Source of the DNA: Adiantum capillus-veneris
Taxonomy: Eukaryota; Streptophyta; Polypodiopsida; Polypodiales; Pteridaceae
Reading direction: 5' to 3'
NCBI GenBank assembly: GCA_014529385.2
Contig: CM043944.1
Coordinates: 169,579,740-169,643,739, forward strand
DNA length: 64,000 nucleotides
Shown: piece by piece, positions 11,598-22,364 of the stretch
How the letters are laid out: each line of letters starts with the position of its first letter
How positions within the stretch are numbered: position 1 is the first letter of the stretch
The notes under the pieces: generated by a model
Databases searched by the model: none
The model's input: the letters and a program-made list of their open reading frames with translations, nothing else
What the model was told of the DNA's origin: nothing
Program-made: the position numbers and the translations under genes

Positions 11598-13739
11598 CGC
11601 CAGTCGAACGTTGTCTCTTGTGTTCCCGTTTTGCTCAGTCCACACTAGCTGGATCATCCTCTTGCTGCCACGTGGCCGAGGGAGGGCTCGGAATCTGTTC
11701 CCCCATTATTACTAGTATAGATTCCTAATGGCTTCAAAAAAATTAAAAGGTATTCCTTATAAGCTTACGCACAACAAATCATCATGAGCGCTTGCTATTA
11801 CATAATGGTGTGATCATTGGATGGGAGCATAGAGGTGGTGGGATCGAAACTAGGAATCGCACCTGAGAAGTTTTTCTTTTCCTCTCAATAGGAAACAAAC
11901 GGCCATGATCTTGAGCCGTGAATCCCCCTGAAAAAGAAATTTCATTTTGTGTTGAGAGCGCCCCCCCCCCCCCCCCCAACACACACACACACACACACAA
12001 ATAAGCTTCAGCTGACAGCACACGATGGGAGTCATGGGATCAATGGCCCTCATAAAATGCCGGCTCCATCGTTGTGCATAAATTTAAAAAACTAATTCAA
12101 GATATCAAGATTATATTTTTGGATTTATAACCTCACAACCCCACATCAAAAACAAAACGACGCATGCGGCTATAATGGTTAGGGTGTTGGGATCTCACCC
12201 TAGTGGCGAGGGCTCAAATCTCACGTGCAAGGGGGTGGTGCATCCCAAGATTAGCATTTGCATCGTGAGATTAGTTTTACCGCATACTAATCTCGAGATT
12301 ACTTTTTATCATAGGACGATGCAGATCTTGCCCCTAGATTCAACCTCTATCATCGATCCCATGCCTCCCACCTCATGTCAGATTAAGATGAGGATGCCTC
12401 CCCCTCCTTACCGAGAGACAAATCAGTAATCTGTAAAAAAAAATGGATTTGGCATGCAACATTACAAGCAACATGATAGTGTGCCTATGTGGAAGAGGCA
12501 ATGATAGGTTGCTTCTTACTGCTACAAGACATTACCCTTGCACCAAGCTACTCTAATAGGGTACCCTCCCTATTGGCTCACCCTTTATTTTATTCATTCA
12601 TCGAGAGATTCCTCTGAATTCAACGTTGGAGCTCATCCTTGGAGGGACAATTACCCTCTAGCCTTCTAAAAGGAAAATGAAGGAATCGAGCGCAATAAGG
12701 CTGGAAATTCAATGCTCATCAGGTATTCTCATAGCCAACCCACCATCCATATGGACCTGGCATCTTCACTTAACCATGTATTAAAACAAAAGTCTCACAG
12801 TAATTGGCTCCATCGTCCGAGCCCTCGCGTGACTTTCTCATGCATCGCCTGACTCCCCATGCCGCTTACTCATCTGCCTCGCACCGACCTAGCTCTGCTC
12901 CTGCTGCCCTCATCACCTCCCAAGCCATCTCGTTAGGCCTCGACATCACGCTTCTTTTCGCTAGTGGTATTTGTTGATGATTCCCACAAATTTTGTTTTT
13001 GAAATGGGTCCAACATACTTGATTCCCATGATAAAAGTCTCTTATCCCCACACACGTGTAGAGTGCGCAATATATGAACTAACCAAATCAAGTGCATTGT
13101 CATTATCATTGCCAACTTTCATTAGTTTGTTAAGTATCTTAATGAAATTTTATTAATTATGTCAATTACATTATAAATGAGACTTTAATTTACCCAATCC
13201 AAATTTCAAACATTGATACAAATATCTTCTTGCTCTTGGTCTCAAAACCCTCGGGGGATCACTCTATTAAGAAAAGCATGCCATGTGCGAGTTGATAGAA
13301 ACCCCCTATTTATGACTAGTATAAGGTAACTGTGACCCCCCTTCTTACACTTATAAGGTCTGTTGTGACTAAAGTAAGTATACCCCTTATCTTACATATA
13401 AGGTTTTGTTCAGTTCTTCGAAAACACTTTATGGTTAAATATGTTGTGTAGTAAAGTGTTCTTTGTGTTTTTAAGCATTAGTCTATATCAATATGCCTTC
13501 ATGGATTCTCCTTATTCCTAAGTTTCAAATAACCTAAACACGAAAAATATTACAAAAAGTACTCATTATATAATCCTCGCTGTAGTGTGAGTGCATATGA
13601 ACTGAGGTAATTTATATGTAAAGGATCAAAGTTTTGTAATATCAATGGCTAACTTTCAAGTGATATTAGATGAGAATTAGAAAACTTGTGTTAGAATATG
13701 TTGTTGTAAAGTTTGATGGTCTTGTCTTTGTATTGCTAT
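10846..13739. repeat. Unassigned non-coding stretch with simple repeats
   Basis: No gene is supported. Simple repeats are (CT)n at 11539-11595 and a poly-C run followed by (CA)n at about 11957-12000. AT-rich direct repeats of about 45 bp built on GGGTATTTTGGGAATTT lie around 11380-11500. The short open frames here are either microsatellite translations or isolated. A tRNA-like segment at 12166-12222 is listed separately. Confidence 0.5.
12166..12222 (+). repeat. Possible tRNA-derived SINE head
   Basis: The string GGCTATAATGGTTAGGGTG (12168-12186) resembles a pol III A box, and GGGCTCAAATCTC (12210-12222) resembles a B box, about 24 bases apart. This is the layout of a tRNA-derived SINE promoter. 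The piece does not fold as a complete tRNA and no anticodon arm was recognised, so it is not called a tRNA gene. A further B-box-like string (GTTTCGATCCC) is on the minus strand near 11840. Confidence 0.4.
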
Positions 13740-14280
13740 AAGAGGATCATTTCAAAAGAAATAGAGCTAAGCAGAGTGCTATTGAATACTCATTTTTAGA
13801 TGCATCACAAAAGAACACCATTGTTGCCACCTCCAATGCTTCAATTAGTAGTAGGCCTGCCCTGTAGTTGTTGCTTCTTCAAGAAAAAATATGAGAAGTT
13901 CCTAAACAAAGAAAAGAAAAAGTTGAAATGTTATTACTGCAGGTAAAATGATAATCTCATCAAGAAGTTTTCTAAAATTTAGGCTAAAGAGACTCGAAAG
14001 AAAGAGGCAAATGCAACCATTGCTAATGCTTGATCTAATACAAATTTGGAAATATTATGCATGATGCAGAATGGACTTTTACGGTGCACATTGTCAACAT
14101 GAATCATTTGTTCTTGATGCATGATTTTGAAAAATCTATGGTTCATGTGTGGTACTTTGATAGTGGTGCAGCTAAGCACATTACCTCTTATTGTGGTTTA
14201 TTTACTTCTCTTTAAAACAACGTAATGAAGTACTTTCATATGTGCCAATAAAACATCTCTCATCAAGTTTAAAAATCGAC
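13740..14280 (+). pseudogene. Decayed Ty1/copia gag-protease fragment
   Basis: In shifting plus-strand frames one reads KCYYC.x.NDNLIKK (a broken CCHC zinc knuckle, about 13930-13975), then KETRKKEANATIANA, then VWYFDSGAAKHITS with FTSL (about 14145-14210). The same order and wording occur in the copia element at 38573-38895 (CHYCKANDHLIKSC, then WYFDNGATKHITS), so this is an old fragment of a related copia. Several stops and frameshifts are present. No LTRs were recognised beside it. Confidence 0.75.
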
Positions 14281-14771
14281 ATATGAGAAAATTTGTGACA
14301 GCTTTACTGTGTTTAAATATTTTTCCCATAAACTTTGTAGGTTTTCTCATCTTCAAAACTAGAATTAAAAGGTGAATTTTAAAATTTCGTATGTGGAAAT
14401 ACATTATACCTACGGTTTTTTCAAGCAGTCAGATATCCACTCATCAGATACACCATGCTTTGTGCTTAGACACTTCGTAAACGTGCATATGAAAATTTTA
14501 GATGCAATCTACTTCTACAATATGTACTACATTTAATGGAGCTTAACATTTTGGAGGAAAGAGAGGACCGGGCCACACGTCATCTCTTGGAGCGCTGGAC
14601 AAACTACACCTGGGTCTTCACTTTTGATGTTGCAACTCCCAATCGAAGTCCATCACGTAAATACACCTCGATGGAATCAACACTCAACGTTCTTAGTTGA
14701 ATCTTGCAGGCTAAGTTACAACAGCTACTCACGTGTGTGCGCATGTTTTTGTGTGTGTGTGTGTGTGTGTG

Positions 14772-14851
<80 letters not shown>

Positions 14852-15103
14852 TGCGACCCAATTATAGCCTGTGTATGCATCAACTTCTAGAGGGTAGAGG
14901 GATTGCACAGACATGCGGCCCTCTATGTCGTCATCGTTGTAGTTGTCACATCTTATCTCATTAAAGACATCGCATGGCAGTCGTGCTATGTAAATGTGCA
15001 TTGAAATTTACGCTCCTTTAAATTTGTGTTGCCATACTTAAGCCATTTTCATTTCAAGCCTTTCCAACAATGTGTAGGTAGTGGTTGGGGGTGCATGTGT
15101 GCA

Positions 15104-15171
<68 letters not shown>

Positions 15172-16223
15172 TTCACTTTAGGTAATGTGGTGAAGGAGCA
15201 GGGTAGAGCTTCAAACATGGAGTGTTGTCTACTTCTCAACATAGTTTGTGCTATCATCTTTACAACCATTATACTCATTTTGTAATGCAATGTAGCCTAG
15301 GCTCGCCCTCCTCTTGACTCTATGCTTTGCGGCTTCCTCTCTTGTAAAGCCTACAATGCCTATGGCAAGTGGCCCAATAGCTTACCTTGAATATGATGTC
15401 AAATTGTTTATCATACCTCAAAAATAGAGATTGTTGAGGAGATGGCAAGGACGAAGCAAATAATCAAGGTCATCTCGAAGCCTACTGCTAGTTCTCCCAA
15501 ACACACATGCCTCGGTAGTAGCCAAGGGCTTCTTATCTCGGCACTAGGGACTACATCCATTAGATGATTTCCCACAAGAAGCGAATGACTGTGTCACTTG
15601 ACAACAGAGTGGGCACTCGATAGTCCCTTGATGGTGTTGCCTCATATGAGCTTGCACTTTGTACTACGCCATTATGGGAGGGTGTGAGCATTGCTGGCTT
15701 AATTAGCACGGGACTCATGGAAGCGGAAGAGGTGGAGTGGTCCATGATTATGGCATTGGCATGAGTGGTTGTGCCTGTGATATAATCAAACTATGCCAAG
15801 ATTCTTGATCTTATAGGGGAAGATGAAGAGCTTAATGTTGCTAAAGTGCCATTGGGAGTTTTGTGAATATTGCCACGATACAACCATTAACCATTCAGAG
15901 CGCAAATAATATTTTGGTATGTCCTTTGGGTGACATTCCATATTAATAGCTTTTAGCTTTTGAAATGCTTTATACTACATATAGATCTTGCTCACAAAAA
16001 ACATAACATTTAGCCCTTTTTCCCATGTCGTGAAATCATGAAAATTTTAAATGTTGTGTGTAGTACTATTTCAATTCTTGGTTTCTTTATGTCCTTTCCA
16101 AGTTGGTTTCATTGTGCTTACTAGGTCATATTGCTATTGTAACCAATGTTCAGACGATCCATCACCTATCTTGATACATTGACAAATCTTGATCTCAAGA
16201 GATCTGATGTGTGTGTGTGTTGT

Positions 16224-16298
<75 letters not shown>

Positions 16299-16420
16299 GT
16301 TATCTTCTTGGAGTGATTACAAGGACTACAATCCACCCTCTCCACTCGTGACATACGCATAGTCACACACATACAAACATGGGGAGAGGGGGGTGTGACC
16401 AAATGGGCACGCTTTGAGTC
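14281..16420. repeat. Unassigned stretch with three compound (GT)n(GA)n microsatellites
   Basis: No gene is supported. Three tracts change directly or almost directly from (TG)n to (AG)n: about 14749-14848, 15105-15171 and 16208-16294. The same orientation in all three suggests either a shared origin or a common mutational bias. The intervening sequence, for example 15300-16200, was not recognised. Confidence 0.55.
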
Positions 16421-16452
16421 TTAGCCGTAGCAACATGCGGGTCACACACTAG
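16421..16452 (+). mobile_element. Helitron-like 3' terminus
   Basis: CCGTAGCAACATGCGG can fold with CCGTA pairing to TGCGG. It is followed about ten bases later by CTAG and then T, the usual Helitron 3' arrangement (short hairpin, CTRR, insertion before T). Similar strings end with CTAG at 3072 and 3232. No TC 5' end or rep/helicase coding sequence was identified, so only a terminus is claimed. It abuts the Penelope-like locus. Confidence 0.4.
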
Positions 16453-18139
16453 TTATAAAAAAATGACTTATTCTCATGACCATCAAGAGGGGTGATGGCC
16501 TTTTGATGGAAACCACAAGGTATAAAGACCTATATATTTGTTTTCATAGAAAGAAGAAGAAAGAGGTGAACTTGGATTTCAAAAGGAACATTCTTTGGAA
16601 CTTTGAGGATGTCACTACCTTTTTGTGTCCCACTTTATTTGTTCAAGACCAATGTTCTAACAAAAAACTTTACTTGTTACCAAACTCTTGAAGTTTGAAC
16701 TAAATAGGACTTGGATAACAAAAGATAGACTATTGATGCCTATAATAGGTATCCAAGGATAAAAAAAAATCAGTCGTCTTATCTATATGGATGCATGTGA
16801 AGTTCTATCCTTTCTTGAAGTTGTGTAGGTTAGTTGCAATCCAACCTTAAAGATGAAGAGCTAGTTCATTTGTAGACTCACTTCATGTCCTGATATATAG
16901 GATAATCAAAATGTATATTCATTCCAATTAAATTGTACAAGAATGCTTTGAACACAAAAATTGTTTTTGTGCAAATGCTTTCTTCATGTTTAGAGCTAGC
17001 TATCTTTTGAACATAGTGTTCTTTTGTATCTTAGTCTAGTTAAAACAGCAACAACACACACACACACACACACACACATGTCACTTTCATGTGCGACTTA
17101 CTGTTTTGAGAATGTATACTTGTTGATATTTAACAATACATGGATGGTAGGTGTAAGTTAAAAAGGTTTTAAGTAGGACAATGGATAACAACTGATAGGT
17201 TTGTTGATGTATGTAATATGCTAATGAACCTGTTGTCTTGTTTCTATGAATACAGATGAGGACTCTTATCTTTACTTATGATCTTTTAGCTTTGTTGATG
17301 TCCATCACTGTCAAACTAGCCTCTTTCACTTCCAAATAAGTTGTTCTTGACTATCTTATATACAAAACACTACAATGATATCTCATTCTCACCATGATGC
17401 ACAATAATGAATTAAAGACTGAGTTGTTTTTGTGCTAATCATTGTCCTTTGTCTAGAGCTAGCCGTCTTTTGAATTGTTATGTTGTTTTGTGTATAAGTA
17501 TAAGTCTAAATATAGCAACACACACATCCTAAACACAAGGTTATCCTAGAAAGTTGGGAACCTAGGACACTGGGTTTAAAGATTTTTCTCTAAAGGGTAT
17601 GATGAACCCATTGTCTATAATTCCTTGTTAGGTTGAAATGTGTTAGGTGGTCTTTCCTTGTCTATAGATCGGATTCCTGCTCACAGCTATTATAGTCTTT
17701 GACTCTGCTTATTTTAGGTTGTAGGTTAACCCAAAATTACTTACCCTTGTGTAATTATTTTGATTCTTATGATTTTGCGAACATTTTACCTATAAGCGAA
17801 CTCTTGGATGGACTGTTCATTCGAGGACTATCCATAGAAAGTGGTTAAAGCATGGAAAACTTACACGCCTAACTATGAACGACATCCATACTATTCTATA
17901 CTAACTAACAAAGCCTTAAAACTTCGATTGGAGTATAATCCTCTTTGTTAACATTGTCACTTATAGCTCCAATGAGACTCTTGGAGCTTTTGATATGATA
18001 TAGCTCTTTGGCTTCAGGCTTGACTATTCTATTCTCATCAACTTGATGAGGCAGTAGGCCCATACTCAATGGGCCTACTATCGATGGTGCCTTGGTTAGG
18101 ATGGACCCACACACACACACACACACACAAACACACACA
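16453..18139 (+). mobile_element. Left partial unit of Penelope-like locus
   Basis: From about 16475 this resembles the middle and end of the right unit: 16480-16530 matches 19985 and 26648, and 17080-18035 matches 27200-28090. It ends in two adjacent palindromes (18034-18079) and a (CA)n tract at 18109-18139. Near the end, a conserved coding scrap reads EHFTYKRTLGWTVHSRTIH (from about 17787) after a splice-acceptor-like run. A few bases on, in another frame, TNKALKLRLEYNPLC is followed by a stop. Its function was not recognised. The unit is truncated on the left, next to the Helitron-like end. Confidence 0.6.
18034..18139 (+). repeat. Double palindrome followed by (CA)n, unit boundary 1
   Basis: CTCATCAACTTGATGAG (18034-18050) is a perfect palindrome around one base. 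AGTAGGCCCAT/ATGGGCCTACT (18053-18079) is a perfect 11-bp hairpin with a 5-base loop. About 30 bp later comes a (CA)n tract, then CATGTATACTTATACA. The same module recurs in decayed form at 24331, 24926 and 42268, each time before (CA)n. Confidence 0.85.
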
Positions 18140-18538
18140 TACATGTATACTTATACAACAGTTTAATTTTTTTTTTCCTCTTTCCTTGCAAAGGTTACTA
18201 TTTACCTTTGTCTGATTTCCTAAAAATATACTATGGTTTATTTGGGGGGACATACCTCTCCCTTCTATCCTCACATGGATACCCACCCCTATGCCTAGTA
18301 TGCATAAAACGTTGCTTTCATTACTACCCTAACATTTCACACCCTCGCTCACTCACTCTGTCCCACTTTACTATACTACTATACATTGCAGCCTACTGCA
18401 TACACCTACATGCATTCTCTCTCCCTCTCAACCCCGAGTACACAAGCAGGACAAGTCATGAGGTGGCTTGGGAACCTGTAGCCACTAAAGACTCAGATCT
18501 CATGGGGCATCTTCTCATGTTGAACAAATCAAATGGTG

Positions 18539-18570
18539 TATAAAAGGTGAGGGTGCTTTGAGACCCTCAC
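18539..18570 (+). promoter_or_regulatory. TATA box with downstream inverted repeat in PLE flank
   Basis: TATAAAAG (18539-18546) is followed immediately by GTGAGGGT (18547-18554) and its inverse ACCCTCAC (18563-18570). The same arrangement, with one loop change, is at 25444-25475. A diverged version with TATTTAAG is at 51353-51385. Conservation in several copies suggests the element's own promoter and a structured start of its transcript. Confidence 0.5.
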
Positions 18571-19130
18571 TTAGTCTGTGGGTATTTTTTCTCTACGTCT
18601 GTATTTCAAAGTGAGGTGTGAGGGCTTTGATACTATGCTACTATGGAGATTGTTGAACTACCATGGTCCTACTACTCTAATGAGTTTGGGTTAGTTTTTG
18701 CTATTCGTGGGGTTAACTGGCTTTTAACTGGTTTTTTTTTTTTGGGATATTATGCTAGGAATACATACTGTGCATGAATTGATTGATTGTAGGAAGGTTT
18801 TTTAGATACTATGCTGCAACTGCGTACTATGCATGAACTAGGATTGGTTATTTTCTGCCATCTGAGTAGTTACCAACTGGCTTTAAACAGGGTTTTTTTG
18901 GATATTATACGATGACTGCATGCTATGCATGAACTACGTGTTTGTAGGATGGCTGGTAAAAAATATGGCTTGCAATAATCATTTTTTCACATAAAATTGG
19001 TATGTTCATTGAGGGGATCAATGGCCTTGTAATACATAAATTGATCATGCTGGGTACTTACGTTTTTCTGCCTTTTTTATGATAGGAAGTTGGGTTTTTT
19101 CATTAATGTGGGTTATGAACCCAAAAACAA

Positions 19131-19656
19131 TTGGTAAACTTGTGTATTGCCTTATGGTTAAGGCTTCTTGATATCCTTGCATAATCATAATCCTGGGGCT
19201 AGGTAATGCCGTGGTTGAACGGTAAAATAAAGGAGATCTATTGGTATTGGATATTGCCGTGAGAATGACCTGTCTTAATAATACGCAGCTTATAATTTTG
19301 GTTTTTTCCTTTGACACTAGTAATGGTAAAGTTGGCCCTGAAGGACTAATATTATGTGAAATAAGTTGTGGGGAATATGATTTGATAAAAAAATTGGTAA
19401 ACTTGTGTATTGTTTTATGGTTAAGGCTTCTTGATATCCTTGCATAATCATAATCTTGGGGCTAGGTAATGCCGTGATTGAACGGTAAAATAAAGGAGAT
19501 CTATTGGAATTGGATATTGCCATGAGAATGGTCTCTCTTGATAATACGTAGCTTATAATTTTGGTTTTTTTTTCTTTGACACTAGTAATAGTAAAGTTGG
19601 CCCCAAAGGACGAATATTATGTGAAATAAGCTGTGGGATTGATACCAGGTTCATGT
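19131..19656 (+). repeat. 263-bp tandem duplication in PLE flank
   Basis: The segment starting TTGGTAAACTTGTG at 19131 recurs at 19394 with about 90% agreement by eye (period 263). The right unit has a single copy at about 26039, so the duplication arose in the central unit after the units separated. Similar minus-strand short frames appear in all three copies, but they lack family resemblance and are not called genes. Confidence 0.75.
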
Positions 19657-20996
19657 CCGGTTATTCTGCCGCTTAGAAAATGACATTTTTTAAGGTCGTT
19701 CACTAATGTGAAAATTAGTTTAAGCTAGGATAGATTTAGCAGATTTCTCTCTCTATCACAACACATACATAAGGAGGTAGGTTGGATTAGATATGCCCAT
19801 GTGGGCCTGTAAGTTTTGGTTTTTACTTAAGCCAAAATTGACGCTTTTAAAAAGAATTTTTTTGGTACATATCTCAAGTTGTTAATTAGGTTACTTTATG
19901 TGTTATGGTACTTAGGATTTTGGACTTGACAATATGGCAAAACAATATTTGAAAAACTAACCTATGGGTTAAAATAGGACACTTGGATCAAAAGGGGTAA
20001 TGGCCTTTTGATCAAACTGATATATATGTTAAATATCTATTTAAGGTCTTATAAAACATTGGGCTATATAGAAACCATACATACAATTACTGTCAATAAA
20101 TGAGATAATAAACTTTTTTCACATTAAAAACTAAAGAACTGAAAGACATGAACACTTTGGACAATGATTTTAAGTTAAAAAGGGTTGTAAGTTAGACATG
20201 GATAACAACTAATAAAGTCCATTGACACTTGTAATACACATCCAAGGCTAACGAATATGTTGTCTTATTTGGAGGAATGCACGTCAGGACTCTTGGAATT
20301 TTTTTTGGCTGAAAGCTATTGTCTAATTAGAAAGTACACTTGCTCTTACCACTTGGGAAGTAATTCTTTATTGGATCAAAATCATTGTATATAGGAATGT
20401 GGCTTCATTATCATATGCCATGTACAAAGATAACTTTAAGACTGAGTTGTTTTTGTACTAATTTTTACCTTTTCTCTAAAGCTAGTTGTCTTTTGAATTC
20501 TTATTATATAAGTTAAAATAGCTACACACACGTCCTATATATAATTTTTTTTCATTGCTTTTTTGAAAAACCCAGGACGCTGGCTTTAAAAACTTTCTTG
20601 AATCTTGGTTTTATGTTTGGACCCAGTGCCTTTAATTCTTTGATTAGTTGGCTAGTGTTAGGTGGTCCTACATAGGCTAAGATTTTGGTTTCCTACTTAC
20701 GGCTTTCATGGTCTTTGACCTTGCCGGTTTAAGGATTGCATGCCCAAACTACTGGACTAATCTTATATATACTTTCTTTCAAGATCACAAACATTTTAAG
20801 TTGACGGCTTGCATGAGGGTAAACCACGACCTGGAGAAGCATACAAGGATTTTAGAAAAAAATAGATTTTACCTAAAAGACTTGCCTCCTAAAAATGCCC
20901 TAGCTGTTAAAACTAGACCTTTTTTGGCTAGACAGGCCAAACTTTGTGCTACATATTACCACAAATAATCCATGATTGACTAACTAATTTTGTCTA

Positions 20997-22358
20997 TTGC
21001 AGACCCTTGCTCTCTCGCAAGGCCTGGAACTATCTTCTGAGCCACTCTCTCTGGCTACCTCTCTTGTCCTCATATGTATTGGTAGTTTGGATGCTTCTCA
21101 ATTAATATATGACTTGGCTCTATCTTCTGACAAAAATCTGTCTATCTTACACATGCCGTCCTTTAATGAATGGGTCAATATTTTGGTTACCTTGGATAAG
21201 GACTCCAAAGATGGAGTGAATATGATTTCCCAGGACATAGCCCAATTGCTTATATTTTCTCTACAATATCAACAAGAACTTGCCTTATTTTCTTCTTCTG
21301 GAGCAGAATTATCTAACGTTTTGAAAAAATTGTGTGGGCTCAACCCATCTTTTATGAGTGCCCCTGCTACCCCATCTATTCCTCAAATCGGTGGTATATT
21401 TTGCAGAGATAGTGCAGCTCTTGAAGCTGTTAAGGAATTCCAAAAGAATGTTTGCTCCCTAAGTGACTCTAACCTTTTAGAGATGGTACCCAAGGTATCC
21501 ATGGTTTTTCCTTTCCTTCCTGTTAGACAGATTGAAATTGAATCCTTTGGTGTGACCATCAGCTTTGGGTTCTACCTAGCAAAGCTTTTCTCACACCCAT
21601 TCTTAATAAAACTTGGGTTTATCTAAACAACCTCCCGAATGCCACTATTGAGAATTGTAGACTCATACAATTCTGAAAGGAGACCAGTTCTTAAACAAAG
21701 GAGAACTTATTAAAGCTCCCTTCAAGCTCAACCTGATAGACCACTCCAAGTGATCCTCTAATACAGGTCTATACATACAGACAAAATGGAACATGGAATT
21801 TGCTAAAAGTAATCCTGATTTCTATACGAAATCAATCACGGAATGTTTTTCAACCTTATGTTAAATGTGCTTGGTAAATTTCTTGACCCTAAAGCTTCAT
21901 GCGAATCCAACATTATGTGGTTTGACCATGCTATCTGGTTCATCCTCAATCATTTGGACTAGCTCTTTCCTGAAACACCTGCAGACTTTCATTTGTCTCT
22001 CATTTGCTCTTGGTTAGGTGGCTAGTCCAAACAATTAGTTATTGCTCAAATTTCTTTCAAATTCTTTCATGGGCTTATGCTAGATACCCTCAAAGAATTG
22101 AACGCTGATGAACCTGGGACTTATTTAACTACCTATGCAAATTACAAGGGTGTTAAGTTTATCACCAGTATTCTCAAGCCTTGTATTGATGATGATGATT
22201 CCCCCCCATTGAAAAGACCCAACTCTCTTGCCACCCCTAATTCTTACACTTCATTCCTAACACCTAGCTCCTCCTCAAATTTTACTAGAGGAAAATCTCG
22301 TAGCTTCACTAGGGGAAGAGGTAGGAACACCCCTATGAGGCACCTTCTTGACTTATGA
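20997..22358 (+). pseudogene. PLE upstream open frame, function unknown
   Basis: A 209-codon open stretch (20997-21626) is followed by shifting frames. From about 21857 to 22358 another stretch reads with two stops and ends in a basic tail (NFTRGKSRSFTRGRGRNTP) that could bind nucleic acid. No family was recognised, and no GIY-YIG nuclease motif was seen where an N-terminal nuclease might be expected. It lies in the same direction just upstream of the reverse transcriptase, so it is probably the N-terminal part or a separate first protein of the element. An acceptor-like CTATTGCAG precedes 21000, so an intron is possible. Confidence 0.5.
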
Positions 22359-22364
22359 TCACTT

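Noticed and set aside
12166-12240. Complete tRNA gene
   Set aside because: A- and B-box-like strings are present, but no acceptor stem or anticodon arm can be formed. Kept as a SINE-head candidate.
9336-15290. Frames rich in (Ser-Leu)n or (Arg-Glu)n
   Set aside because: They arise from CT/GA microsatellites. Only the PPR-like portions outside the tracts carry meaning.
18034-18110. Hammerhead ribozyme at the PLE boundary
   Set aside because: TTGATGAGGC resembles the CUGAUGAG core, but no GAAA core partner or cleavage triplet lies in the right place on either strand. The palindromes are reported as hairpins only.
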